Source of the DNA: Rubrivivax gelatinosus IL144
GTDB lineage: Bacteria; Pseudomonadota; Gammaproteobacteria; Burkholderiales; Burkholderiaceae_C
Direction of reading: 5' to 3'
DNA length: 64,000 nt
Assembly (NCBI RefSeq): GCF_000284255.1
Contig: NC_017075.1
Span: 1,426,001 to 1,490,000 of the forward strand
In this document: positions 51,262 to 61,242 of the stretch, one piece after another
How positions within the stretch are numbered: position 1 is the stretch's first letter
Layout: each line of letters begins with the position of its first letter
Notes under the pieces: model-generated
What the model was told of the DNA's origin: nothing
Databases searched by the model: none
The model's input: only the letters and a program-made list of their open reading frames with translations
Translations under genes and position numbers: made by a program

Positions 51262-52349
51262 GCGCCGATCCCGACGCGCTCGACGGCTTCGACGCCTTCG
51301 ACGCCTTCGACTACCTGGCGACGATGGTCGGCATCGGTGCCGCCGACGGCCGCTGCCTGTTCGTCAACTCGACGCTGGAGAACCTGATCGGCCAGTCGCG
51401 GCGCACGCTGCGCCGCGGCAGCGTGTTCGACTGGCTCGTCGACTCGGCGCGGCTGCGCGAGACGCTGGCCTCGGTGGTTAACGGCGAGGTCTCCTGCGGC
51501 CGCTTCGACGGCGTGCTCAAGCGCCCGGCCTCGCTGGGGCCGGCGGCGGACCTGCCGGTGCACGTCATCGTCAGCCAGATGGACCACGCCGAGCGCGTGC
51601 TGATCGAGCTGATCGAGGTCGAGCAGCAGACCCGGCTGGACCGCGAGGAGCGCGCCCACGGCCTGGCGCAGGCCAACAAGGAGCTGGTGCGCAACCTGGC
51701 GCACGAGATCAAGAACCCGCTGGGCGGCATCCGCGGCGCGGCGCAGCTGCTGGCGATGGACGTGCAGTCCAAGGAGCTGACCGAGTACACGCAGGTCATC
51801 ATCCACGAGGCCGACCGGCTGCAGGCGCTCGTCGACCGGCTGCTGGCGCCGCACCGCCGGCCGCACGTCGTCGGCGACGTCAACATCCACGAGATCTGCG
51901 AACGCGTGCGCTCGCTGGTGATGGCCGAGTACCCGCGCGGGCTGACCGTCGAACGCGATTACGACACCTCGATCCCCGAGTTCCGCGGCGACCGCGAGCA
52001 GCTGATCCAGGCGGTGCTGAACATCGCCCACAACGCGACGCAGGCGCTGGCCGAGCGCATCGCCGCCGGCGACGCCGAGATCGTGCTGCGCACACGCGTC
52101 GCGCGCCAGGTCACCTTCGGGCGCAAGCGTTTCCGGCTGGCACTCGAATTGCATATCCAGGACAACGGGCCGGGCGTGCCCGAAGCCATCCGCGATCGCA
52201 TCTTCCACCCCCTGGTGTCGGGGCGCGAAAACGGTTCCGGCCTCGGGCTGACGTTGGCGCAGACATTCGTGCAGCAGCATCAGGGCACGATCGAATGCGA
52301 CAGCGTCCCGGGCCGGACCGTGTTCAAGCTGCTGATTCCTCTGCCTTGA
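51258..52349 (+). CDS. glnL: Nitrogen regulation histidine kinase NtrB
   Basis: A 363-residue PII-responsive kinase/phosphatase that controls NtrC. The GTG start at 51258 overlaps the DUF4124 stop. The N-terminal PAS domain (about 20-130) contains FVNSTLENLIGQSRR. The phospho-acceptor is H149 in NLAHEIKNPLGGIRGAA. The ATPase domain has NIAHNATQAL, DNGPGVPE and GSGLGLTLAQ. It has no membrane segment, as expected for a cytosolic PII partner. A 99-base gap precedes ntrC. Confidence 0.96.
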   Translation: MSADPDALDGFDAFDAFDYLATMVGIGAADGRCLFVNSTLENLIGQSRRTLRRGSVFDWLVDSARLRETLASVVNGEVSCGRFDGVLKRPASLGPAADLPVHVIVSQMDHAERVLIELIEVEQQTRLDREERAHGLAQANKELVRNLAHEIKNPLGGIRGAAQLLAMDVQSKELTEYTQVIIHEADRLQALVDRLLAPHRRPHVVGDVNIHEICERVRSLVMAEYPRGLTVERDYDTSIPEFRGDREQLIQAVLNIAHNATQALAERIAAGDAEIVLRTRVARQVTFGRKRFRLALELHIQDNGPGVPEAIRDRIFHPLVSGRENGSGLGLTLAQTFVQQHQGTIECDSVPGRTVFKLLIPLP

Positions 52350-52448
52350 GTCCGACTCGATGATCCTTGCCCGCGTCACGCAGTCCAAGCTGTCAAGCCG
52401 CCGCCACGAACCCGGTTCCGCCGGTCCGAAGACGCTACGGGGGGGCCT

Positions 52449-53920
<1,472 letters not shown>

Positions 53921-53924
<4 letters not shown>

Positions 53925-53967
53925 ATGAGGACGTGGCAGGCCGGAAGGCCTGCCACGCCTCACTCAG
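53921..53967 (+). terminator. Long hairpin spanning the ntrC stop codon
   Basis: The inner 11-pair stem CGTGGCAGGCC / GGCCTGCCACG with loop GGAA (53932-53957) is extended outward by TGAGG/CCTCA and CTGA/TCAG with single mismatches, so the stop codon itself is paired. There is no T-run. It may end transcription or protect the mRNA end. The rest of 53968-54149 holds a second small palindrome (GCGGCCA-TCA-TGGCCGC near 54101-54117) and no gene I can support. Confidence 0.5.
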
Positions 53968-54149
53968 GCTCTTGCGCGACTTCACGCGCGAGGGCTGAAC
54001 GAGGACCAAGCCCCCCCGCGCCCTCATCCCCCTCGTCCCCCAACGCCGCCTCCTTGTTCCGAGGGATGGCCGCTTGCGATGCATCACGGTGGGGCCGGTG
54101 GCGGCGGCCATCATGGCCGCTTCACCAACTTCGGCGTTCTGTCTCTGCC

Positions 54150-54872
54150 ATGCGTCGTCCGCTGCTGCTGCTCGCCTCCTGGGCGCTGGTTTCGCTCCTG
54201 TCCGGTTGCGCCGTGCTCGGCGCCAAACGCGGGGTCTCCGAAGAGGACCTGTCGCAGACCCGGCGCATCGGTGTCGTCTCGCTGCTGGGTGATCGCCTGT
54301 ATGGCGTGCGCATCGGCACCACGGTGTTCCAGAACGACAGCTTCGTCGCCCAGGTGCCGGAGTGGAAGGTCGACGCCTACGCCACCGACCGCGCCGTCGC
54401 GCTGCTGAAGGACCGGTCGAGCTTCGAGGCCGCTCCCCTGGACCGCGGCGAACTCGTCGCCGACCGCATGCCGGTCGACGGCTGGCAGCAACTGAAGACC
54501 GCCGGTGCGCGCCAGGGCTTCGACCGCTTGGTGATCGTCCGCCCGGGCACCGCCTCGACGCAGGACCGCGGCTTCTTCACACCCGGCTACGGGCTGATTG
54601 AACGTTCGTTCTTCGGCCTGGTTCGGCGTTGTGTCTACGCCGCCTACATCGTCGACGTCATGGACGTGAAGACCGGCGAGGAGATCGCCTGGCAATGGGG
54701 CAGCGACTTCCCCTGCGAATACGGCAAGGCGCCGCAACTGCCGATCCTGGCGTCGTTCGACCAGTACAGCGACGTCCAGCGCGAGTCGGTCCGCGTGGGG
54801 CTGATGCAATGGATCGACAAGTCGATGGCCGACGCGCTGGGTGCGCTCAAGCTGATTCCCGCGCCGCGCTGA
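54150..54872 (+). CDS. Lipoprotein of unknown function
   Basis: A 240-residue lipoprotein: signal MRRPLLLLASWALVSLLSGC with a clear lipobox (LSGC, Cys20). The mature part has a conserved-looking TRRIGVVSLLGDRLYGVRIGTTVF and a central aromatic/Gly section (GFFTPGYGLIERSFFGL). No named family is recognised; the pattern resembles lipoproteins of the DUF-type in Burkholderiales. The ATG has no obvious ribosome site. It follows the ntrC hairpin and precedes the PLP enzyme gene. Confidence 0.78.
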   Translation: MRRPLLLLASWALVSLLSGCAVLGAKRGVSEEDLSQTRRIGVVSLLGDRLYGVRIGTTVFQNDSFVAQVPEWKVDAYATDRAVALLKDRSSFEAAPLDRGELVADRMPVDGWQQLKTAGARQGFDRLVIVRPGTASTQDRGFFTPGYGLIERSFFGLVRRCVYAAYIVDVMDVKTGEEIAWQWGSDFPCEYGKAPQLPILASFDQYSDVQRESVRVGLMQWIDKSMADALGALKLIPAPR

Positions 54873-54928
54873 CCGGTCGGGCGGTTTCGGGCGCGCACAA
54901 TCGGGTGCGTTCGAATCCGATGCCGCCC

Positions 54929-56140
54929 ATGTCACATCCGACCGCCCCCTCCGCCGGCCTGCAGACCCTCGCCATCCACGCCGGCGAGACCCCCGACCCC
55001 GCCACCGGCGCCTCGGCGCCGAACATCGTCATGTCGACGACCTTCGTCACCGGCGCCGACGCCGGTTTCTCGGTCGAGGACATGGACGACGAGACGAAGT
55101 GGATCTACACGCGCTGGGGCAACCCGACGGTGCACCAGCTCGAGGTCAAGCTGGCCGCGCTCGAAGGCGCCGAAGCCGCGGTCGCCTTCGGCAGCGGCAT
55201 GGCCGCGGTCAGCAGCCTGTTCATGCATCTGCTGAAGGCCGGCGACCACGCCGTCGTCAGCGACGTCACCTACGCCGCGGCCTCCGAGATGGCGCGCGAG
55301 ATCCTGCCTTCGCTGGGCATCGAGATCACGCGCGTGGACACCTCCGACCTCGCCCAGGTCGCCGCCGCGATGCGGCCCAACACACGCCTGGTCTACGCCG
55401 AAACGCCCTGCAACCCGCTGCTGCGCCTGACCGACATCGCTGCCGTCGCCGACATCGCGCACGCTGGCGGCGCGCGGCTGGCCGTCGACTCGACCTTCGC
55501 GACGCCGCTGGCGACGCGGCCGCTGGCGCTGGGTGCCGACTTCGTCGTGCACTCGCTGACCAAGTACCTGGGCGGCCACGGCGACGCGCTGGGCGGCGCG
55601 GTGCTCGGCGGAGCCGAGGCGCTGGCCGCGCTGCGCCAGCGCACGGCGATCCGCTTCGGCGGCGTGCTGAGCCCCTTCAACGCCTGGCTGATCCAACGCG
55701 GCCTGGCGACCTTCCCGCTGCGCATGCGCGCCCACGCCGAGAACGCGCTGGCGCTGGCGAAGTACCTGGAGTCGCATCCGCGCGTCGAACGCGTGATCTA
55801 CCCGGGCCTGCCGTCGCACCCGCAGTACGAACTGGCGCAGCGCCAGATGCGCAACGCCTCGGGCATGGTCACCTTCCGCGTCGCCGACGGTGCCGCGCTG
55901 GCGCGGCGCTGCGCCGAGCAGCTGCGTGTCATCCACTACGCGGTGTCGCTGGGCCACCACCGCTCGCTACTGTTCTACCTCGCCAGCGAGGACCTGCTGC
56001 GCACCTCGTTCCAGCTCGACACGCCGGCGCAGCGCGCGTCCTGGGACGCCTATGCCGGCGACGGCATCTTCCGCTTCTCGGTCGGGCTGGAAGACCCCGA
56101 GGACCTGATCGCCGACCTGTCGCGCGTGCTCGACGCCTGA
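54929..56140 (+). CDS. PLP-dependent transsulfuration enzyme (Cys/Met metabolism family)
   Basis: A 403-residue enzyme of the cystathionine beta/gamma-lyase, O-succinylhomoserine sulfhydrylase and methionine gamma-lyase family. The PLP lysine is in VHSLTKYLGGHGDALGG, and the cofactor-binding block YTRWGNPTVHQLE is present. Whether it lyses or synthesises sulfur amino acids cannot be told. An ATG nine bases upstream (54920, MPPM) is an equally possible start. It is followed by exported proteins with no clear link to sulfur metabolism. Confidence 0.87.
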   Translation: MSHPTAPSAGLQTLAIHAGETPDPATGASAPNIVMSTTFVTGADAGFSVEDMDDETKWIYTRWGNPTVHQLEVKLAALEGAEAAVAFGSGMAAVSSLFMHLLKAGDHAVVSDVTYAAASEMAREILPSLGIEITRVDTSDLAQVAAAMRPNTRLVYAETPCNPLLRLTDIAAVADIAHAGGARLAVDSTFATPLATRPLALGADFVVHSLTKYLGGHGDALGGAVLGGAEALAALRQRTAIRFGGVLSPFNAWLIQRGLATFPLRMRAHAENALALAKYLESHPRVERVIYPGLPSHPQYELAQRQMRNASGMVTFRVADGAALARRCAEQLRVIHYAVSLGHHRSLLFYLASEDLLRTSFQLDTPAQRASWDAYAGDGIFRFSVGLEDPEDLIADLSRVLDA

Positions 56141-56196
56141 AGCGGCGCCTGCGGCAGGTCAGGGCGCCGCGGCGACCGGCTGCCAAGAATGCGGCC

Positions 56197-57717
56197 ATGC
56201 GCGCGCGCCTGGTCCTGCTGCTCACCTTGTTGGCCTGCGGCGCCGCCGGCGCCGCGCCCACCGGCCCCGTCGTCGACCTCCAGCGCAGCTGGCGGCTGAA
56301 CCTCGCGCCGCGCCTGGACGACGGCAGCTGGGCGACGATCCGCCTGAACCTCGACGCCCGCGTCTGGACGCTGATGGGCGAGCCGGTCGTCTTCTGCAGC
56401 GCCACCTGGCAGCTCGGCACGGCGCAGATGAAGACGCCGCGCAGCGGCGGCCGCGTCTTCGACCACATCCGCGCCAACACGCCCGAAGCGGTGTGGAAAC
56501 GCGTCGCGCTGACCGATGCGCGCTTCGTGCTGCCGCTGGACCGCCGCCTGGGCGCCGGCCGCGTCGACACCGCGTGGATCGTCTGCGACATCGGCGCGGC
56601 CCATCCCGAGGGCGATCCGCGGCCCTCGTTCAACGTGCCCGGCAGCCCGGCCTGGAACCGCCTGCTGCTGCGCGGCACGCCGGGGCTGGAAGGCGAGAAG
56701 ATGCTGCAGCGTGCCGACGCCTGGCTGCCGGCCGACGAGGCCCGGCGCTTCCTCGCCGAGGCGACGCTGCGCGAGAGCGCGCACCAGCTGGAGGCCGTGA
56801 CGCTGAAGCTGGACCTCGACGCGCTGCGCGTGCTGGACGAACGCGTGCTTGCCGACGAGGAGGTGCGCGAGCTGGAACGCCGCCGCCAGGCCCAGGCCCG
56901 GCGCCGCGACGCGGCCGACCCGCTGGAGACGATGTTCGACGAGGTCGACGCCCAGACGCTGCCGCGCCGCCAGGCGCAGGTGGCCGAGCGCGACACCCAG
57001 GCGGCCCGCCAGCAGCGGGAGCGCGACGAGGCGCGGCGCCGCGAACTGCAGCGCCAGCGCTGCGCCGCCGCGCAGGACATCGTGCCCGCCGGCGCCGGTT
57101 TCGACGCCGCCGCGGCGGCGGCGCTGGCCACCGCGCAGCGCTGCGGCGGGCGTCTGGAGGCCTACCGCGACGCCGCCAGCGGCCGCTGGGGCTACCGCAG
57201 CCCGGCTGGCGAGCCGCGGGTCGAGCCGCGCTGGCAGGCGGTGCTGCCTTTTGCCGAGGGCCGCGGCGGTGTCTACGACGGCAAGGTCTGGCGCCTCGTC
57301 GATCGCGACGGACAGTTCGTCGGCGAGGGCCGGTGGAAGGCGCTGCGCCGTTTCGCCGGCGGGCTGGCGCCGGCCAGCGACGGCGAGCGCTGGGGTGTCG
57401 TCGACATCGACGGCCGCTGGGTGCTCGCGCCGCGCTACGAGGACATGGCCGAGTTCTCCGACGGCCTGGCCGCGTTCCGCGAGCGCGGCGCCTGGGGCTA
57501 CCTCGACACGCGCGGGCAGGTTGCCGTGCCGGCGCGTTACCAGCGTGCCGGCGCCTTCGCCGACGGCCGCGCCGAGGTCGCGCGCCTGGTCTCGTCCAGC
57601 GGCCGCTGCGAGGGCTACCGCGAAGACTGGGAGCAGCGCGAGATCGACCGCCAGGGTCGCGAGCTGCGTGTGCTGAAGAGCTGGACCGAGCGTGGCCAGC
57701 TCTGCCTGAGCCGCTGA
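56197..57717 (+). CDS. Exported WG-repeat protein
   Basis: A 506-residue protein with a signal peptide (about 1-21, CGAAGAAP). After an unrecognised region to about residue 220 comes a coiled-coil rich in R, E and Q (about 225-295). WG-type repeats follow from about residue 325 (GRWGYRSPAGEP, ERWGVVDIDGRW, GAWGYLDTRGQV). WG repeats usually form a beta-barrel-like or propeller-like surface for binding. It is followed by a second exported protein 5 bases later, so the two probably act together. No known function. Confidence 0.75.
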   Translation: MRARLVLLLTLLACGAAGAAPTGPVVDLQRSWRLNLAPRLDDGSWATIRLNLDARVWTLMGEPVVFCSATWQLGTAQMKTPRSGGRVFDHIRANTPEAVWKRVALTDARFVLPLDRRLGAGRVDTAWIVCDIGAAHPEGDPRPSFNVPGSPAWNRLLLRGTPGLEGEKMLQRADAWLPADEARRFLAEATLRESAHQLEAVTLKLDLDALRVLDERVLADEEVRELERRRQAQARRRDAADPLETMFDEVDAQTLPRRQAQVAERDTQAARQQRERDEARRRELQRQRCAAAQDIVPAGAGFDAAAAAALATAQRCGGRLEAYRDAASGRWGYRSPAGEPRVEPRWQAVLPFAEGRGGVYDGKVWRLVDRDGQFVGEGRWKALRRFAGGLAPASDGERWGVVDIDGRWVLAPRYEDMAEFSDGLAAFRERGAWGYLDTRGQVAVPARYQRAGAFADGRAEVARLVSSSGRCEGYREDWEQREIDRQGRELRVLKSWTERGQLCLSR

Positions 57718-57722
57718 AGACG

Positions 57723-58610
57723 ATGCGCCGACTGCTGCCACTGCTCGCCCTGGCCGCCGCGCTGCCGGCGGCGGCGGACGACTACCTGCCGATGTGGGTG
57801 CCCAAGTCCACCGAGAGCCGCTGGGAGGCCGTGCGCGGCCCGTACCCGCTGGCGCTGGAGGGCCGACGCTTCGTCGACGACGTGCTCAGCGCGACCGTCG
57901 TCGAGCGCCGGTTCGAGCAGGAGTCCGAGCGCACGCGCTACCGCTACGAATGGACCTGCAACGCGCCGGGCGGCGGCTGCAGCGGCGACCGGCCCTCGAT
58001 CGCCGGCCTGGGCCGCACGATGACCGAGGAGAACCCGACCGGCCGCACGCGCTGGACCTCGGTGCGCAGCCTCGAGAGCTTCGACGTGCCGGCGCAGCTG
58101 CTGGCGCTGGACGCCGAGAACCGCACGCTGGCCAGCGTCGACACCGTCGTCGCGGTGCGCGACGGGCAGTTCATGCTGCCGCTGCCGCCGTTGCTGGCCC
58201 GCCTGCCGGCGGCCCTGCCGCGCCCGGCCACCGTGCGCCTGCTGCTCGCGCTGCCGCGTGCCGAAGGGCAGGCGGGCATCAAGCTGTCGAGCGAGCAGTT
58301 CGACGAACTGGCCTCGCGCACCCCGCAATGGATGCCGCCGGCCGAACGCCTGGCCGTCTACCGCGAGGAACTGAAGGCCCGGCTGCTGGCCGAGGACGAT
58401 GCCGGCGCGCTGCCGGTGTTCGAGAAGATCGCTGCCGTCGGCGAGCCGCTGCCGGCGGTGTTCACCTACCGCTGGGGCCTGAGCCTGATGAAGGCCGGCC
58501 GCAGCGAGGAAGGCCGGGCGAAGCTGCAGGCCTACCTGAAGCAGGCCGGAGCGCAGGCGCCGGACGCCGAGGCGGCGCGGCGCTGGCTGAAAGCCACGGC
58601 GCCGCGCTGA
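57723..58610 (+). CDS. Exported hypothetical protein
   Basis: A 295-residue protein with a signal peptide (about 1-18, ALPAAADD). The N-terminal part has paired Cys in the segment CNAPGGGCSGDRP, probably a disulfide. The rest is unrecognised, with a helical, possibly TPR-like C-terminal third (VFEKIAAVGEPLP, SLMKAGRSEEGRAKLQAYLK). It starts 5 bases after the WG-repeat gene and is probably co-translated. Confidence 0.7.
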   Translation: MRRLLPLLALAAALPAAADDYLPMWVPKSTESRWEAVRGPYPLALEGRRFVDDVLSATVVERRFEQESERTRYRYEWTCNAPGGGCSGDRPSIAGLGRTMTEENPTGRTRWTSVRSLESFDVPAQLLALDAENRTLASVDTVVAVRDGQFMLPLPPLLARLPAALPRPATVRLLLALPRAEGQAGIKLSSEQFDELASRTPQWMPPAERLAVYREELKARLLAEDDAGALPVFEKIAAVGEPLPAVFTYRWGLSLMKAGRSEEGRAKLQAYLKQAGAQAPDAEAARRWLKATAPR

Positions 58611-58629
58611 AGCGTCCGGTGCGAGGCGC

Positions 58630-58911
58630 TCAGGGAACGAGAAGCTTGATCTCGCTGATGTGCGGCGCTGCCGGGGGCGGCGGCGCGTAGATGTAGACCT
58701 CGGCGGCGTACTCTTCGGCCTTCGGATAGACCGGGTGCGCCTTGCACAGGAAGCAGTAGTTCAGGCCGGCGACGACCTGGGTCGCCACGGCCAGCGGCTT
58801 GTAGCCGACGCCGACCAGGCCGTGCATCGCCCCGTTGAACACGTCGCGATCGCTTTCGCTCAGCTCGAAGCGGAACTGCGACCAGCCACCGGCCATCGTC
58901 GTTTGTGTCAT
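58630..58911 (-). CDS. Small cystatin/stefin-like protein
   Basis: A 93-residue protein without a signal peptide. The ATG at 58911 sits six bases after GGAG; an in-frame ATG at 58917 is too close to it. The order of parts looks like a stefin: an N-terminal Gly pair (8-9), a helix (about 20-35), then QVVAG at 45-49 followed by NY, as in cystatins (QxVxG), and a later strand region with Pro-rich turn (77-83). A bacterial cysteine-protease inhibitor or just a cystatin-fold protein is inferred. No function is known here. Confidence 0.6.
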   Translation of the reverse strand: MTQTTMAGGWSQFRFELSESDRDVFNGAMHGLVGVGYKPLAVATQVVAGLNYCFLCKAHPVYPKAEEYAAEVYIYAPPPPAAPHISEIKLLVP

Positions 58912-59110
58912 CGCCATCTCCAGCGGCCGCGAGGCTGTCGGCGACCGCAGCGGACGGCGGCCGGCGTCCCTGCGGTGGCGGGCGGCCGCCCGTTCGGGCG
59001 GCGCCTTCGCTGTCCCAACGTAGCCCGGGCCGCCGGGCATTCAAGCGCGGCGAGGGGTGATGGTTTTGCATCCAGCCACGGCCCGGCCCCGACTCGCTAC
59101 GATCGGTCGC

Positions 59111-59887
59111 ATGAAGATCGCCACGTTCAACGTCAACGGCATCACGGCGCGCCTGCCGCGGCTGCTCGAATGGCTGGCCGAATCGGCCCCCGACGTCGCC
59201 TGCCTGCAGGAGCTGAAGACATCCGACGAGACCTTCCCGCTGCAGGCCATCGAAGCCGCCGGCTATGGCGCGATCTGGCACGGCCAGAAAGGCTTCAACG
59301 GCGTCGCCGTGCTGGCGCGCGGCGCGCAGCCGGTCGAACGCCGCCGCGGCCTGCCCGGCGACCCGGACGACACCCACAGCCGCTACCTCGAGGCCCAGGT
59401 CGGCGACGTGATCGTCGGCGCGCTCTACCTGCCCAACGGCAACCCGCAGCCGGGGCCGAAGTTCGACTACAAGCTGAAGTGGATGCAGCGCCTGCACGAG
59501 CACGCCGCGACGCTGGTGGGCCTGGACGCGCCGGTCGTGCTGGCCGGCGACTACAACGTCGTGCCGACCGACGCGGTGCGCGACATCTATTCGCCCAAGG
59601 GCTGGCAGAACGACGCCTTGCTGCAGCCCGAGTCGCGCGAGGCCTTTGCGCGTCTGCAGGCGCTGGGCTTCACCGACGCGCTGGCCACGCTGCACGGCGA
59701 CGCGGCGATGTACACCTACTGGGATTACTTCCGTCAGCGCTGGGAGCGCAACGCCGGGCTGCGCATCGACCACCTGCTGCTCAACGCGCCCGCCGCGGCG
59801 CGGCTGAAGGCCGCCGAGGTCGACCGCTTCATCCGCGGGCGCGAAAAACCCAGCGACCACGCGCCGGTCTGGGTCGAGCTCGGTTGA
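59111..59887 (+). CDS. xth: Exodeoxyribonuclease III
   Basis: A 258-residue AP endonuclease/3' exonuclease of base-excision repair. Motifs include KIATFNVNGITARL (metal Asn), CLQELKTSDETFP (metal Glu), GDYNVVPTDAV (catalytic Asp/Asn) and SDHAPVW (catalytic Asp-His pair). The ATG at 59111 begins MKIATFNVNG, the normal N-terminus; upstream in-frame codons add unconserved residues. It is divergent from the cystatin-like gene and convergent with folA. Confidence 0.96.
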   Translation: MKIATFNVNGITARLPRLLEWLAESAPDVACLQELKTSDETFPLQAIEAAGYGAIWHGQKGFNGVAVLARGAQPVERRRGLPGDPDDTHSRYLEAQVGDVIVGALYLPNGNPQPGPKFDYKLKWMQRLHEHAATLVGLDAPVVLAGDYNVVPTDAVRDIYSPKGWQNDALLQPESREAFARLQALGFTDALATLHGDAAMYTYWDYFRQRWERNAGLRIDHLLLNAPAAARLKAAEVDRFIRGREKPSDHAPVWVELG

Positions 59888-59888
59888 T

Positions 59889-60389
59889 TCAGGCGGCGCG
59901 GCGGTAGGTGACGAAGGCGTAGCCGAACTCGTTCGGCGCCGCCGCGCGGTGCTCTTCGCGTGCGACCTCGGCGAAGCCGTCGCGCAGCGTCTCGGGCAGC
60001 CGGGTGTCGCCGTCGAACTCGGCATCGATCTCGGTCAGCACCAGCTCGTCGACGTGCGGCAGCAGCGCCGCGTAGAGCGCGCCGCCGCCGATGACGAAGG
60101 CGCGCTGCGTGTCGGCGACCAGGGCCAGCGCCGCCTCGGGTGAGGCCGCGACCTCGGCGCCGGGTGCGGCCCAGCCGGCCTGGCGCGTGACGACGATGTT
60201 GCGCCGCCCGGGCAGCGGGCGGAAACGCTCCGGCAGCGACTCCCAGGTGCGCCGGCCCATCAGCACCGGCAGCCCCTGCGTCGTGCGGCGGAAGTGCGCC
60301 AGGTCTTCGGGCAGGTGCCAGGGCATCACGCCGTCGCGGCCGATGACGCCGTTGCGCGCGACGGCGGCGACCAGAACCAGCGTCGTCAT
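59889..60389 (-). CDS. folA: Dihydrofolate reductase
   Basis: A 166-residue DHFR. The motif NGVIGRDGVMPWHLPEDLAHF contains the Met20-loop PWHLP and acidic Asp (E. coli D27 equivalent), and MGRRTWESLP and the glycine-rich FVIGGGALYAALLP bind NADPH. It makes tetrahydrofolate for the thymidylate reaction. It starts 2 bases after the thyA stop on the same strand, so the two are coupled. Confidence 0.96.
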   Translation of the reverse strand: MTTLVLVAAVARNGVIGRDGVMPWHLPEDLAHFRRTTQGLPVLMGRRTWESLPERFRPLPGRRNIVVTRQAGWAAPGAEVAASPEAALALVADTQRAFVIGGGALYAALLPHVDELVLTEIDAEFDGDTRLPETLRDGFAEVAREEHRAAAPNEFGYAFVTYRRAA

Positions 60390-60391
60390 CG

Positions 60392-61213
60392 TCAGACGGC
60401 GACCGGCGCCTTGATGGCGGGATGGTGCTGGTAGTCGTGCAGCACGAAGTCCTCGTACTCGTAATCGAAGATCGACGCCGGGCGGCGGCGGATCTCCATC
60501 GTCGGGTAGGGGAAGGGCGCGCGCGCGAGCTGGGTCTGCACCTGCTCGAAGTGGTTGCTGTAGAGGTGGCAGTCGCCGCCGGTCCAGATGAAGTCGCCCA
60601 GTTCCAGGTCGCACTGCTGGGCCATCATCATCGTCAGCAGCGCGTAGCTGGCGATGTTGAAGGGCACGCCGAGGAAGATGTCGGCGCTCCTCTGGTAGAG
60701 CTGGCAGCTGAGCTTGCCGTCGGCGACGTAGAACTGGAAGAAGGCGTGGCAGGGCATCAGCGCCATCTTCGGCAGCTCGGCGACGTTCCAGGCGCTGACG
60801 ACGATGCGGCGCGAGTCCGGGTCGGTCTTCAGCAGCCGCACGGCCTCGGCGATCTGGTCGACGGTGCCGCCGTCGGGCTTGGGCCAGCTACGCCACTGCA
60901 CGCCGTAGACCGGGCCCAGGTCGCCGTCCTCGCGCGCCCATTCGTTCCAGATCGTCACGCCGCGCTCCTGCAGCCAGCGCGCGTTGCCGTCGCCGCGCAG
61001 GAACCACAGCAGCTCGAGGATGATGCTCTTGAGGTGGACCTTCTTGGTCGTCACCAGCGGGAAGCCTTCGGACAGGTCGAAGCGCATCTGGTGGCCGAAG
61101 ACGCTCTTCGTGCCGGTGCCGGTGCGGTCGCCCTTGTGCACGCCCGTCGTGTAGACGTGGCGCATGAAATCCTCGTACTGCGAGCGCACCGGGCGCGGGA
61201 TCGGGTCGGTCAT
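60392..61213 (-). CDS. thyA: Thymidylate synthase
   Basis: A 273-residue ThyA, close to E. coli (264). The catalytic cysteine is C155 in [12 protein letters not shown]; the folate/dUMP regions [18 protein letters not shown] and [14 protein letters not shown] are all present. It makes dTMP and dihydrofolate, which folA regenerates. It begins 29 bases after the hybrid kinase gene ends and runs in the same direction. Confidence 0.98.
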   Translation of the reverse strand: MTDPIPRPVRSQYEDFMRHVYTTGVHKGDRTGTGTKSVFGHQMRFDLSEGFPLVTTKKVHLKSIILELLWFLRGDGNARWLQERGVTIWNEWAREDGDLGPVYGVQWRSWPKPDGGTVDQIAEAVRLLKTDPDSRRIVVSAWNVAELPKMALMPCHAFFQFYVADGKLSCQLYQRSADIFLGVPFNIASYALLTMMMAQQCDLELGDFIWTGGDCHLYSNHFEQVQTQLARAPFPYPTMEIRRRPASIFDYEYEDFVLHDYQHHPAIKAPVAV

Positions 61214-61242
61214 GCGCGGATTATCCGCGGCCGCGCCCGGGT

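Noticed and set aside
54101..54117. Palindrome GCGGCCA-TCA-TGGCCGC as an operator
   Set aside because: It is short, GC-rich and without a matching regulator or promoter; chance is likely at this base composition.
56050..57741. Minus-strand frame of 563 codons opposite the WG-repeat gene
   Set aside because: No recognisable motif, whereas the plus strand has a signal peptide and WG repeats.
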